64,000 nt of DNA, from assembly GCA_026399025.1 (NCBI GenBank), contig JAPLRU010000099.1, positions 54,779 through 118,778 of the forward strand. Direction: 5' to 3'. The notes under the pieces were generated by a model. That model saw only the letters and a list, made by a program, of their open reading frames with translations, had not been told where the DNA came from and made no database searches. This stretch comes from Methylobacter sp. (GTDB taxonomy: Bacteria; Pseudomonadota; Gammaproteobacteria; Methylococcales; Methylomonadaceae). The translations under genes were made by a program, and so were the position numbers. Shown here one piece after another: positions 37,924-47,348 of the stretch; position 1 is the first letter of the stretch; each line of letters opens with the position of its first letter.

Positions 37924-40101
37924 ATGGATGTTACCTCAATAATAGCCCCCCTCAATGATGCCCAGCGTCAGGCCGTTACCGCCCCTTCTCAAGCCATGCT
38001 GGTTCTGGCCGGCGCCGGCAGCGGCAAAACCCGAGTTTTAGTGCACCGCATCGCTTGGCAAATCCAAGCGCAAGGTGTATCGGCACACAGTATTTTGGCG
38101 GTCACTTTTACCAATAAAGCAGCCAAAGAAATGCGTAGCAGAGTGGAGGACTTGCTCAAACTATCCGCGCAATCCATGTGGATAGGCACTTTTCATGGCT
38201 TAGCGCATCGGCTGTTAAGACGCCACGCCAAACAGGCCAAATTGCCGGAAACGTTTCAGGTCATGGATTCCGGCGATCAGTTACGGCTGATCAAGCGCTT
38301 GTTGACCACGCTTAATCTGGATGCCGACAAATGGCCGCCGCGTCAAATTCAGTGGTATATCAACGCGCAAAAAGACGAAGGCGTCAGAGCCCGGCATATG
38401 ATGGAGACCCACGATCTCTACCAACGGCAAATGCTGACTATCTATAAAGCCTATGAAGAGCTGTGTGACCGTTCCGGCTTGGTGGATTTTGCCGAACTGC
38501 TGCTGCGGGCACATGAATTGCTGAGAGATAATGACGATGTGTTGGAATTTTACCAACAACGTTTCAGTCAGGTTCATGTCGATGAGTTCCAGGATACCAA
38601 CACCATACAATATGCTTGGTTGCGACTGTTGACCGAAGGCAAGGACAATATTTTCGTCGTCGGCGACGACGACCAGTCCATTTACGGCTGGCGCGGTGCG
38701 AAAATAGAAAATATCTACAGCTTTCAAAAGCATTATCCCAATCATCAAGTCATCAAGCTGGAACAAAATTACCGCTCCACCGGTAATATCCTAAAAGCCG
38801 CCAATAAGGTTATCAGCGTCAATGACGGCCGTATGGGCAAAGAGCTGTGGACCGACGCCGGCGACGGTGATTTAATTTCCCTGTACGCCGCATTCAACGA
38901 ACAGGACGAAGCCCATTTCGTGGTCGAACGCATCAGGGCTTGGGTCAATGAAGGCGGCATGCGCAACGATATCGCCATTCTGTATAGATCCAATGCCCAA
39001 TCCCGGCAATTTGAAGAAAGATTGATGACCACCAACACGCCCTACCGCGTTTACGGCGGCTTGCGTTTTTTTGAACGGGCGGAAATTAAAAATGCGCTGG
39101 CTTATTTACGGCTAATGTCCAATCGCAATGACGATGCGTCGTTTGAGCGGGTGATCAACACGCCGACGCGCGGCATAGGCGCAAAAACCGTTGACGATAT
39201 TCGGACCATAGCGCGAGATCAAGACCTGTCTTTATGGGCGGCGGCCATCGTGCTGATAAACCAACGCAGCCTGTCGGCAAGAGCGGGCAATGCGTTAATA
39301 GGTTTTTTGGAGTTGATCAAACAGTTTGCCGCACAAACGGAAGGCCTGGAGCTTTATGAAAAGGTCAAATGGGTCGTCGAAAAAAGCGGCCTGATTGAAC
39401 TCTATAAAAAAGACAAAACCGACAAAGACGAAGAAAAAGTGGAAAACCTCGAGGAGCTGGTCAACGCGGCGCGGCTTTTCGACGCGGCCACCATCGGCGA
39501 TTTGGAAGATGAAGAAAGTTTAAGCGAACTGGATATGTTTCTGGCCCATGCGACGCTCGAATCCGGCGAATTGCAAGGCGATGACTTCGACGATTGCGTC
39601 CAACTGATGACCCTGCATTCAGCCAAAGGGCTAGAGTTTAAACTGGTCTTTTTAGTCGGTATGGAAGAAGGTTTATTTCCGTCGCAGCAGTCGGTCGATG
39701 ATGTCGGGCGGCTGGAAGAAGAACGTAGGCTTTGCTATGTCGGCATTACCCGCGCCATGCGCCAATTGTATTTAACCTATGCCGAATCCAGGCGTCTATA
39801 CGGCCGCGAAACGTATCCCAGACCGTCGCGTTTTCTGCGCGAAATTCCGGCGGAACATATTCAGGAAGTCAGAATGCGGGCTACCGTAAGCCGCCCTGTC
39901 ACATCGGTCAAACCCAAAGCGCAGTCTTTGCAAACGGAAGGAAAATACAAACTGGGCCAGCGCGTCAGCCATGTCAAATTCGGCGAAGGCGTGGTGTTGC
40001 AAATGGAAGGCAACGGCGCGCAAGAAAGAGTGCAAATCAATTTCAAGCAAGTCGGAATCAAATGGCTGATGCTGGCTTATGCCCAATTGGATGTGTTGTA
40101 G
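37924..40101 (+). CDS. uvrD: DNA helicase II UvrD
   Basis: LAGAGSGKTRVLVHRIAW, FVVGDDDQSIYGWRGA, LMTLHSAKGLEFKLVFLVGMEEGLFP; start chosen at MDVTSII. Confidence 0.92.
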   Translation: MDVTSIIAPLNDAQRQAVTAPSQAMLVLAGAGSGKTRVLVHRIAWQIQAQGVSAHSILAVTFTNKAAKEMRSRVEDLLKLSAQSMWIGTFHGLAHRLLRRHAKQAKLPETFQVMDSGDQLRLIKRLLTTLNLDADKWPPRQIQWYINAQKDEGVRARHMMETHDLYQRQMLTIYKAYEELCDRSGLVDFAELLLRAHELLRDNDDVLEFYQQRFSQVHVDEFQDTNTIQYAWLRLLTEGKDNIFVVGDDDQSIYGWRGAKIENIYSFQKHYPNHQVIKLEQNYRSTGNILKAANKVISVNDGRMGKELWTDAGDGDLISLYAAFNEQDEAHFVVERIRAWVNEGGMRNDIAILYRSNAQSRQFEERLMTTNTPYRVYGGLRFFERAEIKNALAYLRLMSNRNDDASFERVINTPTRGIGAKTVDDIRTIARDQDLSLWAAAIVLINQRSLSARAGNALIGFLELIKQFAAQTEGLELYEKVKWVVEKSGLIELYKKDKTDKDEEKVENLEELVNAARLFDAATIGDLEDEESLSELDMFLAHATLESGELQGDDFDDCVQLMTLHSAKGLEFKLVFLVGMEEGLFPSQQSVDDVGRLEEERRLCYVGITRAMRQLYLTYAESRRLYGRETYPRPSRFLREIPAEHIQEVRMRATVSRPVTSVKPKAQSLQTEGKYKLGQRVSHVKFGEGVVLQMEGNGAQERVQINFKQVGIKWLMLAYAQLDVL

Positions 40102-40217
40102 TTGGGACTACGCGTTACTTAGAGGAATATGGTTAAGCGTCGAACAATCCCAAGCAGAGAGAAGCTGCGCACAGCCTCCCCTTGCTTGGCTTTATCTTAC
40201 ACACTTAAAGAAAAAAC

Positions 40218-40310
40218 ATGCAATCCGCTAAACAAATTATTGATCATGTATCTGACCAAGCAACATGGAATGACTTTATGCATGAACTATATTGTCAAAC
40301 AGACATTTGA
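40218..40310 (+). pseudogene. Truncated antitoxin-like ORF (MQSAKQIIDHVSDQATWNDFMHELYCQTDI*)
   Basis: Resembles the N-terminus of small antitoxins of the 'ATWDDFMYELYVRQ' type, cut off by a stop. Confidence 0.5.
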
Positions 40311-40314
40311 AAAG

Positions 40315-40482
40315 GCTAGCTTGACGCTCTAATAGGGCTTTTTTAATGAGTTCCCGCACGTTTTCACTCATAGTGTTGAATTCACACCACCATAAACTGC
40401 CGCCCACATTCTTTACGGTCATTCTGCTTGCCGTTATGGATGTGACCATTTTTTTATGACGACCAGAGCCGCAATGAGGACA
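40315..40482 (-). pseudogene. IS1-like transposase remnant (InsA-type zinc finger, frameshifted)
   Basis: Minus strand: CPHCGSGRHKK, then in other frames HIHNGKQNDRKECGRQF and ENVRELIKKALLER. Confidence 0.6.
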
Positions 40483-40745
40483 AACTTATCTAGTCACATG
40501 GCCCTGCTAAGCTACACAGTTAAGAAGAGACTATCCGAAATAAACAGAGTTTTCTTTACACGCAAGCATTGCATATATAGCACTACCTCGTCGTGAGGTC
40601 GAAACTATTGTGAAAGAGCGTAATCTGAAGGCCACCCCTGTCAGCCGGCATTTCACCACATAGGACGTCAGACGAAAACCGTTTCGACTTTATCCGCGCA
40701 GTTCAAAATGCCTGACTACGAGCCGCTTCCCTACATTGAAGCCGG

Positions 40746-41474
40746 CTAAACAGCAATACCTACCTGCAAAGCGTCAAACCAGTCTAAAAACCGTTTGACA
40801 TCGTCACCTTTAAACATCCGTCCGTGCTGTGGAGCCAAAATATCAATATCAAGATTTCTGACCCGTTCAATCCAAACTCGCTTTGCCTGATTTGAGGGCA
40901 TCCAGCGCTGATGCCAGTAGCGCATTTTTTCAACATGCGCCGCAAAATTATCAACAAACACGGGAGTGTCGGGTGCTTCAATAGCGGCTCCGACATCGCC
41001 GGACATCAAAATCTTAGCTTGTGGATCATAAACATGAAAATTCCCGGATGAATGTAAATAATGCGCGGGAATAATCTGCAATTCCACTGACTCTAACTTA
41101 ATTGTCCCGCCATTATCCGGAATAGGAACATATTCTATTGATTCACAGCTGTAATGCCGTAAAAACCCCTCCCAGACAGCCGGCGCATGAAGCTTGGCAT
41201 TGGTTAAAGCCTGATCCCATAAGCCTAATGATGAAATAACGTCAGGATCTTGGTGCGAAGCAAACAAATCCGTTATTTGATCTACAGGGGCATGATGCAG
41301 CACCGCCGCCATCATCGGAGCGAACAGCTCAGCCCCGCCTGGATCCAGAAGTAGACAGCGGTTAGCCGTGCGAACTACATATTGGTTAGTGTCGACTATG
41401 TTACTGGGCTTACCTTCGTCCCTGCCAAACATAATCCATTGATGAGATCCTTCATATATTTTGGTCGTTTTCAT
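40746..41474 (-). CDS. MBL-fold diiron protein, ODP-like (oxygen-binding diiron protein)
   Basis: ASHQDPDVISSL, PAHYLHSSGNFHVYDPQAKILMSGDVGAAI, LAPQHGRMF; terminal gene of the che cluster. Confidence 0.75.
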   Translation of the reverse strand: MKTTKIYEGSHQWIMFGRDEGKPSNIVDTNQYVVRTANRCLLLDPGGAELFAPMMAAVLHHAPVDQITDLFASHQDPDVISSLGLWDQALTNAKLHAPAVWEGFLRHYSCESIEYVPIPDNGGTIKLESVELQIIPAHYLHSSGNFHVYDPQAKILMSGDVGAAIEAPDTPVFVDNFAAHVEKMRYWHQRWMPSNQAKRVWIERVRNLDIDILAPQHGRMFKGDDVKRFLDWFDALQVGIAV

Positions 41475-41506
41475 AAAAAACAATGTCTCCGATAATTAGC
41501 CGCTAT

Positions 41507-42115
41507 TCAACTATTGCGATAAATGGATAATGCGATTCTGCAACGCTGCACATTATCATGAATGGTATGTGCAGCTTTATCTACACTTTCGGCAACTGCC
41601 TGCAGACTTTGCAAATACTCACCGGCTTGTGACGCTTCAATTCTTGAGTTTGCGGCAATAACCCGCGCAGCCCGCGCATGATGCATCACAGCTTCAAGCT
41701 GGCCTAGCAGTTGCGAAACATCTCTTTTAAACTGCCTTTGGCAATCTTGCATTGAAAGCCTTGCATGATCTACAGGCCCTTGCATACTCTTAGCATAAAC
41801 AGCATCTCCAGCCATTTTCGCTGCCAACTCAAACTTATTATAAGCCGTTGTTTTTTGAAACTCGTCGACAGTCAACCGATATAATACTAATGCATATATA
41901 TTTATGTTAGTAACCAGTTCAATTGTTTCTTTAGCCAATTCGTTAATAAAGTCAGTAATTGGCTGAAACCCTTTTGCTTTATCCCCTGCTCTAAATGCAA
42001 TGGCCTTAGCATTCGCCGCCGCTAACGATATTTCCTTAGCCACCACCATAACCGCACTTAACTCCGAAGTAATAGAAGCAACTGCAATAAATTGCGATTT
42101 AGTCTGATTAGTCAT
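41507..42115 (-). CDS. MCP cytoplasmic-tip-like protein lacking a sensor domain
   Basis: AANAKAIAFRAGDKAKGFQPITDFINELAKETI resembles the MCP hairpin ([30 protein letters not shown]); second degenerate copy AANSRIEASQAGEYLQSLQAVAESV. Confidence 0.65.
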   Translation of the reverse strand: MTNQTKSQFIAVASITSELSAVMVVAKEISLAAANAKAIAFRAGDKAKGFQPITDFINELAKETIELVTNINIYALVLYRLTVDEFQKTTAYNKFELAAKMAGDAVYAKSMQGPVDHARLSMQDCQRQFKRDVSQLLGQLEAVMHHARAARVIAANSRIEASQAGEYLQSLQAVAESVDKAAHTIHDNVQRCRIALSIYRNS

Positions 42116-42245
42116 ATTTAATTACACTGCGTGAAAAGTGACATTTTTAGATTCTGTATTCAGTCCAATGTATCTAAAACGTATTGTGCTAAATACAGCC
42201 GTAAAAGGCTGGAAGATAATAAATCAAGAACCTTGGCAGCATTTT

Positions 42246-43367
42246 TTAATTAACCTTGCCGACACTGCTTGGCTTAACCAAGCTTAAAACTTTATTCGAA
42301 ACGTCTTCTAGCGATACCACATAATCAGTGCAGCCTAACTTGAAAGCAGCACCCGGCATTCCCCAAACCACACTCGATTGCTCATCCTGAATAACTGTTT
42401 TGGCTCCTGCGTCATGCATTTCTTTCATCCCCAATGCACCATCAGCCCCCATACCTGTTAATAACACGCCAACGGCATTGGCGCCCGCACATTGAGAGAC
42501 TGAGCGAAACAATACATCAACAGCAGGCTTATGTCGGTTGACAGGCAGACCATCACTCAAATGAATGATATACCTCCCGCCCTCTCTAACAACAAGCATA
42601 TGTCTATCACCGGGCGAAAGATAAATATTACCCACTTCAACAACCTGGCCATGCTTGGGAATACACGCTGACATTGCCGTTACAAGATCAATATGCCGAA
42701 CAAATGACTCACTAAATGCAGCAGGCAAATGTTGCGTTATTAAAATAGGTGGAGTATCAGATGGGAACCCTTTAACTACCGTTTTAATTGCTTCCGTTCC
42801 ACCTGTAGAAGCACCTAAAGCTATTATTTTACTACTGGTAGGATGGGCGTGTGTTCTTATCGGTTCCGGTTTCAGAATAACGTCGACTGAATGTCTGTCT
42901 GGGCTTTCAGGGGTAGCCGTTCCAGAGCTTTTAAGTTTAATCGCCCTATCATGAACAGCCCCTACTTTAGCTTGTGCAGCAACTATAACCTTGGAAATAA
43001 TTTCATCGGCGTACTCGTTAAGCGTATTAACAACATCAACCTTTGGTTTCGCAATAAAATCAACCGCACCTAAGGCTAAAGCATTTAAAGTAGCCTCCGC
43101 ACCATGTTCGGTTAACGTAGAAATCATCACGACCGGCGTAGGTCTTAAACGCATCAAATTACTTAAAAAAGTAATCCCGTCCATGTGGGGCATTTCAATG
43201 TCCAAAGTCAACACATCAGGATTCAATTGTTTAATCATTTCTCTAGCGATAAGAGGATCTGCTGCTGCACCGACTACCTCAATATCAGGCGACGCACTTA
43301 AAACTTCAGTCAGTATTTTCCTGATTAATGCCGAATCATCAATAACCAATACTCGTATCTTACCCAT
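42246..43367 (-). CDS. cheB: Chemotaxis glutamate methylesterase CheB
   Basis: Receiver plus methylesterase (IIALGASTGGTEAIKTVV, ITQHLPAAFSESF, LLTGMGADGALGM). Confidence 0.96.
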   Translation of the reverse strand: MGKIRVLVIDDSALIRKILTEVLSASPDIEVVGAAADPLIAREMIKQLNPDVLTLDIEMPHMDGITFLSNLMRLRPTPVVMISTLTEHGAEATLNALALGAVDFIAKPKVDVVNTLNEYADEIISKVIVAAQAKVGAVHDRAIKLKSSGTATPESPDRHSVDVILKPEPIRTHAHPTSSKIIALGASTGGTEAIKTVVKGFPSDTPPILITQHLPAAFSESFVRHIDLVTAMSACIPKHGQVVEVGNIYLSPGDRHMLVVREGGRYIIHLSDGLPVNRHKPAVDVLFRSVSQCAGANAVGVLLTGMGADGALGMKEMHDAGAKTVIQDEQSSVVWGMPGAAFKLGCTDYVVSLEDVSNKVLSLVKPSSVGKVN

Positions 43368-43383
43368 ACACCTACTCTAAAAG

Positions 43384-43430
43384 AAGTCCATCATCACCGT
43401 TAATTAGGTGCATTTTAAATGTTGTTGGTA
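43384..43430 (-). pseudogene. Fossil of the cheD 3' end upstream of cheB
   Basis: gtccatcatcaccgttaattaggtgcattttaaatgttgttg aligns with the real cheD end ctcaacatcaccctcaacaggcgcatttttaatattgttg at about 43979. Confidence 0.75.
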
Positions 43431-43540
43431 TCATTATTATTTTTAGCGATTACAATTTCCGGTACGCCCAATTCCGGTATCCTAAAGTTTTTTATGCCGT
43501 ACTTAGTCTTTATCCCATAACTTTCTGATTTTAAATATCA

Positions 43541-43960
43541 CTATTTAAGCCTTCTGATATTGGCTTGCGATGCTACTTTTACCTTGGCAATAATATCTTC
43601 GGCATAATCATTTAATGTATTTTCCACATCAATTGTCGGCTTTGCTATAAAATCTACCGCGCCTAACTCCAAGGCGGTTAAAGTAACTTCAGCATTACTT
43701 TCTGTAAGCACTGAAATCATTACAACAGGCATTGGCCTCAATCGCATCAAGTTGCGTAAAAAGGTTATCCCATCCATACGCGGCATTTCAATGTCCAAGG
43801 TCAATACATCAGGATTTAACTCCTTAATCATTTCTCTGGCAATAAGGGGATCTTCCGCTGTACCGACTACCTCAATGTCTGGAGATGAACTTAAAATCTC
43901 AGTCAGAACCTTTCTAATTAACAATGAATCATCAATGATCAATACGCGTATTTTATTCAT
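43541..43960 (-). CDS. CheB-type receiver domain only (truncated cheB paralogue)
   Basis: Nearly colinear with the first 139 aa of the neighbouring CheB; stops at the end of the receiver. Confidence 0.9.
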   Translation of the reverse strand: MNKIRVLIIDDSLLIRKVLTEILSSSPDIEVVGTAEDPLIAREMIKELNPDVLTLDIEMPRMDGITFLRNLMRLRPMPVVMISVLTESNAEVTLTALELGAVDFIAKPTIDVENTLNDYAEDIIAKVKVASQANIRRLK

Positions 43961-43969
43961 TATATACTC

Positions 43970-44608
43970 TTAAAAAAGCTCAACATCACCCTCAACAGGC
44001 GCATTTTTAATATTGTTGAAATACTGCCGCTCTCTTCTTATAATTGTTTCATTATGAATATGCTCGATTTTTTTCATCCCAACTTTTCCTGTTCGCGGAA
44101 AATAAATTATTTTTCTAGGATAAATGTCACCTAAGTCCTGAGATAACAGAGCCAATCCTTCTGTATCAATATATTCCAAAATAAAATCAATATTTTTAAG
44201 ACCCACATCAGTTAAGGTTGGAATAATTTTACCGCCGCCAAACACTTTAACTTCTAAATTTTTCCTTTTACCGCCGTTCATCAAAATGGTATTAATTAAA
44301 TGCTCCATCGCATAATTTCCGTAGCGAGTTGCGTTGCCGACCACTGCTTCGTTACCTTGCTTTAATTTATCGGCAGTAGTTTCCGGCAGCATAAAATGAT
44401 TCATTCCACCCAGACCAGACACTTTGTCTCTAATACATGCAGATATACAAGACCCTAATACGGTTGTAATCAATTCATCATCATGAGTGACATAGTATTC
44501 ACCGGGTAGAATTTTTGCGGCAATCACACCACGTTCTTTATCCACATATCTGTTGATGTGCTCAAAACCGTCGATAGAAGGTAGGCCAATATCATTGCTA
44601 GCACTCAT
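43970..44608 (-). CDS. cheD: Chemoreceptor glutamine deamidase CheD
   Basis: TTVLGSCISACIRDKVSGLGGMNHFMLPE, KVFGGGKI. Confidence 0.96.
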   Translation of the reverse strand: MSASNDIGLPSIDGFEHINRYVDKERGVIAAKILPGEYYVTHDDELITTVLGSCISACIRDKVSGLGGMNHFMLPETTADKLKQGNEAVVGNATRYGNYAMEHLINTILMNGGKRKNLEVKVFGGGKIIPTLTDVGLKNIDFILEYIDTEGLALLSQDLGDIYPRKIIYFPRTGKVGMKKIEHIHNETIIRRERQYFNNIKNAPVEGDVELF

Positions 44609-44614
44609 TTTTAT

Positions 44615-45454
44615 TTATGTATTTTTCCTGTAACTAGTACATGCAACCAACTCAAACTCATTTGAAAGCTGGTTTAATGATTCTGAATGTCCAATAAATA
44701 ACCATGATCTACTAGACAACATTTGAGCAAATCTTCGCGCTAACGATGTCTTGGTGTCACGATCAAAGTAAATTAAAACGTTGCGGCAAAAAATAAAATC
44801 AAAATGAGATTTCATCGGCCAATCTTGCATCAAGTTTAATTGTTTAAACTGAATAACTTGTTGTAAATGAGGCCTTACTTTTACTTGGCCGGATTGCGTT
44901 GATTTACCTCGCATAAACCACTGCTTCAGTGTACTTTCCGGCAAATCACTAACACGATCTTCGCTATAAATACCCTCGGATGCTGTTTGTAATACATTAG
45001 TGTCCAAATCAGTGGCTAAAATCTTAATATCCCAGTCAATGGGTACGTTCTCTAATAAAGTAATCGCCAAAGAATAAGGTTCTTCACCTGTAGAACAACC
45101 AGCTGACCATACCCTGATTTGCCGAGAACTTTTATTTCTAATCAAGACCTCTGGAATAACAACATCCCGAACATAGTCGAAATGATGTATTTCCCTAAAA
45201 AAAGCGGTAAGGTTGGTGGTTATGGCATTGATAAACTCAGTAAACTCACGCTCAGGATAATCCTTAAGATACTGACAATATTCCTTAAAATTTGCTAATC
45301 CAAGCTTCCTTATCCGCTTGGAAAGCCGTGAATAAAACATATCAAATCTTTCATCCGGCACCTGAATGCCTGAATGCTCATTGGATAATTTTCTTAAAAA
45401 ATTAAAATCATCGGCAGTGAATTTAAATTCGCGAACTTTCTCAACAATGGCCAT
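44615..45454 (-). CDS. cheR: Chemotaxis protein methyltransferase CheR
   Basis: LTAFFREIHHFDYV, IRVWSAGCSTGEEPYSLAITL, FDFIFCRNVLIYFD. Confidence 0.97.
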   Translation of the reverse strand: MAIVEKVREFKFTADDFNFLRKLSNEHSGIQVPDERFDMFYSRLSKRIRKLGLANFKEYCQYLKDYPEREFTEFINAITTNLTAFFREIHHFDYVRDVVIPEVLIRNKSSRQIRVWSAGCSTGEEPYSLAITLLENVPIDWDIKILATDLDTNVLQTASEGIYSEDRVSDLPESTLKQWFMRGKSTQSGQVKVRPHLQQVIQFKQLNLMQDWPMKSHFDFIFCRNVLIYFDRDTKTSLARRFAQMLSSRSWLFIGHSESLNQLSNEFELVACTSYRKNT

Positions 45455-45482
45455 GTTTAAACTATTTCCCTTTAATTAAACC

Positions 45483-46052
45483 TTACAGCTCGTGGACATC
45501 AAGTATGTCCAATAAACCTAGCAACTTGGCAGACTCAACGAATCGTGGGGATGGGTAAATAATAGTTACTTTTTTATGTAGCTTAACAACGTCTTTTTTT
45601 AAAGAAACAAGTAATTGCAATGTGGCAGTATCTATTGAAGAAACATCAGATGCATTTATCTCAATTTGATCATGCAAGGCCAATAACCTTTTTAATTTCT
45701 CGTATAACTTGACGACGTTCTGAATAGTCAATGTAGCATCTAAATCAATTAACGGTCCCTCTACTTCCTCGGAGGCAGATACATTAACACCTTCTGATAC
45801 CAGGGCAACATCGGTCGCATCTTCAAATGTAGCTTTTGTGGATTCAGCTTCTTCAGTTACATCCAAGGTGTCATTTTCTTGAATATTTAGCCTAAAATCA
45901 TCTGAGTTGTTAGCGCTTATGCTTGTTTGATTGTCAAAATCAACGCTGTCCATTACTAAATGATCTTCACCGTTTTCATCTTGATCGATATCGCCATCCA
46001 TCCAGGCCAGAGGATCATATCCAATTAAATCATTTTCTTTACTTGTTGCCAT
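45483..46052 (-). CDS. STAS-domain protein with an acidic N-terminal extension
   Basis: ASDVSSIDTATLQLLVSLKKDVVKLHKKVTIIYPSPRFVESAKLLGL. Confidence 0.8.
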   Translation of the reverse strand: MATSKENDLIGYDPLAWMDGDIDQDENGEDHLVMDSVDFDNQTSISANNSDDFRLNIQENDTLDVTEEAESTKATFEDATDVALVSEGVNVSASEEVEGPLIDLDATLTIQNVVKLYEKLKRLLALHDQIEINASDVSSIDTATLQLLVSLKKDVVKLHKKVTIIYPSPRFVESAKLLGLLDILDVHEL

Positions 46053-46815
46053 TCATCACCTTGCCTTCAAGAAAATCATGAGCAAGGCTACGAAAATCCC
46101 TTGCTGAACGACTTTTCGGACTATATTCTAAAATTGTTTTACCAAAACTGGGACATTCTGCAAGCAATGCCGTTTCTCTAATAACTGTCGATAATACTTG
46201 CTCAGGAAAATGCGTGAGTAAGACATTTAACACTTGCTTCGATATTCTTCTATTTGGCGAATACCGGGACATCACTAATAATGTCTTATATTTTTTCTTC
46301 AAAGCTTTTTCAAATCTCTTAATCGTTCCCATCAGATGAGACAGCCCTTGCAAGGCAAGAAAGTCGCTGGCCATAGGAATTAAAATTTCGTCAGCGGCAA
46401 TCAATGCATTTGCAACCAGTAATCCTGAAGATGGTGGGCAATCAATAAAAACAAAATCCTGATCATCAAGACCTTCATGCAAGGCGTCTTTTAGTAAAAC
46501 ACCACGAGGAGACGCTTTCCGACCAGCCAGATGCTCAATCTCCTTAAGCTTTCTCCCCGGTGTAATTAATTGTAAATTATCCCTGACCGGAATAAGTTGC
46601 TGATGAATCATTCTCTCTTTCAGCATAGCTTCATCAATTCCACCGTTACACTGTTCTGTAATACCTAAGGCAACGGCTAAATGACCTTGCGGATCAAGAT
46701 CGATAGCGGTAACTTTTGCGCCGGACTCTGCAATAGCATGACATAAGTTTGCCGTAGTCGTCGTCTTGCCAACACCACCTTTCTGGTTGATTATTGCGAC
46801 AATTCTCACTGTCAT
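46039..46815 (-). CDS. ParA/Soj family ATPase in the chemotaxis operon
   Basis: NQKGGVGKTTTTANLCHA, DLDPQGHLAVALG, FVFIDCPPSSG. Confidence 0.95.
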   Translation of the reverse strand: MTVRIVAIINQKGGVGKTTTTANLCHAIAESGAKVTAIDLDPQGHLAVALGITEQCNGGIDEAMLKERMIHQQLIPVRDNLQLITPGRKLKEIEHLAGRKASPRGVLLKDALHEGLDDQDFVFIDCPPSSGLLVANALIAADEILIPMASDFLALQGLSHLMGTIKRFEKALKKKYKTLLVMSRYSPNRRISKQVLNVLLTHFPEQVLSTVIRETALLAECPSFGKTILEYSPKSRSARDFRSLAHDFLEGKVMNGNK

Positions 46816-47303
46816 ACCAAACTTTCAATACCCTCAACTTCATCAGGGTTAAGTAATTTATCAACATCTAAGAGCATAATCATCTTTTTCTTATACACAT
46901 GCATGCCTCGCATGTAATGTGTATTAATTCTTGAGCCGAAATTTGGGGCTTTTTTGATCTCTTCCAGCTTAATGTCCAGCACATCAGAAACCGCATCGGC
47001 GACTATACCCATTACAAACTGGTTTTCACCATGCTCAACACAAAGCACAATCACTACCGTTTTAGGGGAATAATCACTGTGTTCCAAAGAAAAACGCTCA
47101 CGTAAATCGATAATAGGTACGACGGATCCGCGTAAATTCAAGACCCCTTTAACAAAAGCAGGCGTGTTCGGAATTATCCGAACAGCCTCCCAACCGCGAA
47201 TTTCTTGTACTTTCAAAATTTCAACCCCATACGCTTCGCCTGCGAGCTGGAAGGTAAGAAATTGCTCTACCCGACTATTATTTGACTGCACATCTGTTGT
47301 CAT
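46812..47303 (-). CDS. cheW: Chemotaxis coupling protein CheW (copy 2)
   Basis: YGVEILKVQEIRGWEAVRIIPNTPAFVKGVLNLRGSVVPIIDLRERF. Confidence 0.95.
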   Translation of the reverse strand: MTTDVQSNNSRVEQFLTFQLAGEAYGVEILKVQEIRGWEAVRIIPNTPAFVKGVLNLRGSVVPIIDLRERFSLEHSDYSPKTVVIVLCVEHGENQFVMGIVADAVSDVLDIKLEEIKKAPNFGSRINTHYMRGMHVYKKKMIMLLDVDKLLNPDEVEGIESLV

Positions 47304-47348
47304 TGTTATAGTTTCCTGTCGCTTATATGATTTGCAGCTTTAACAACA

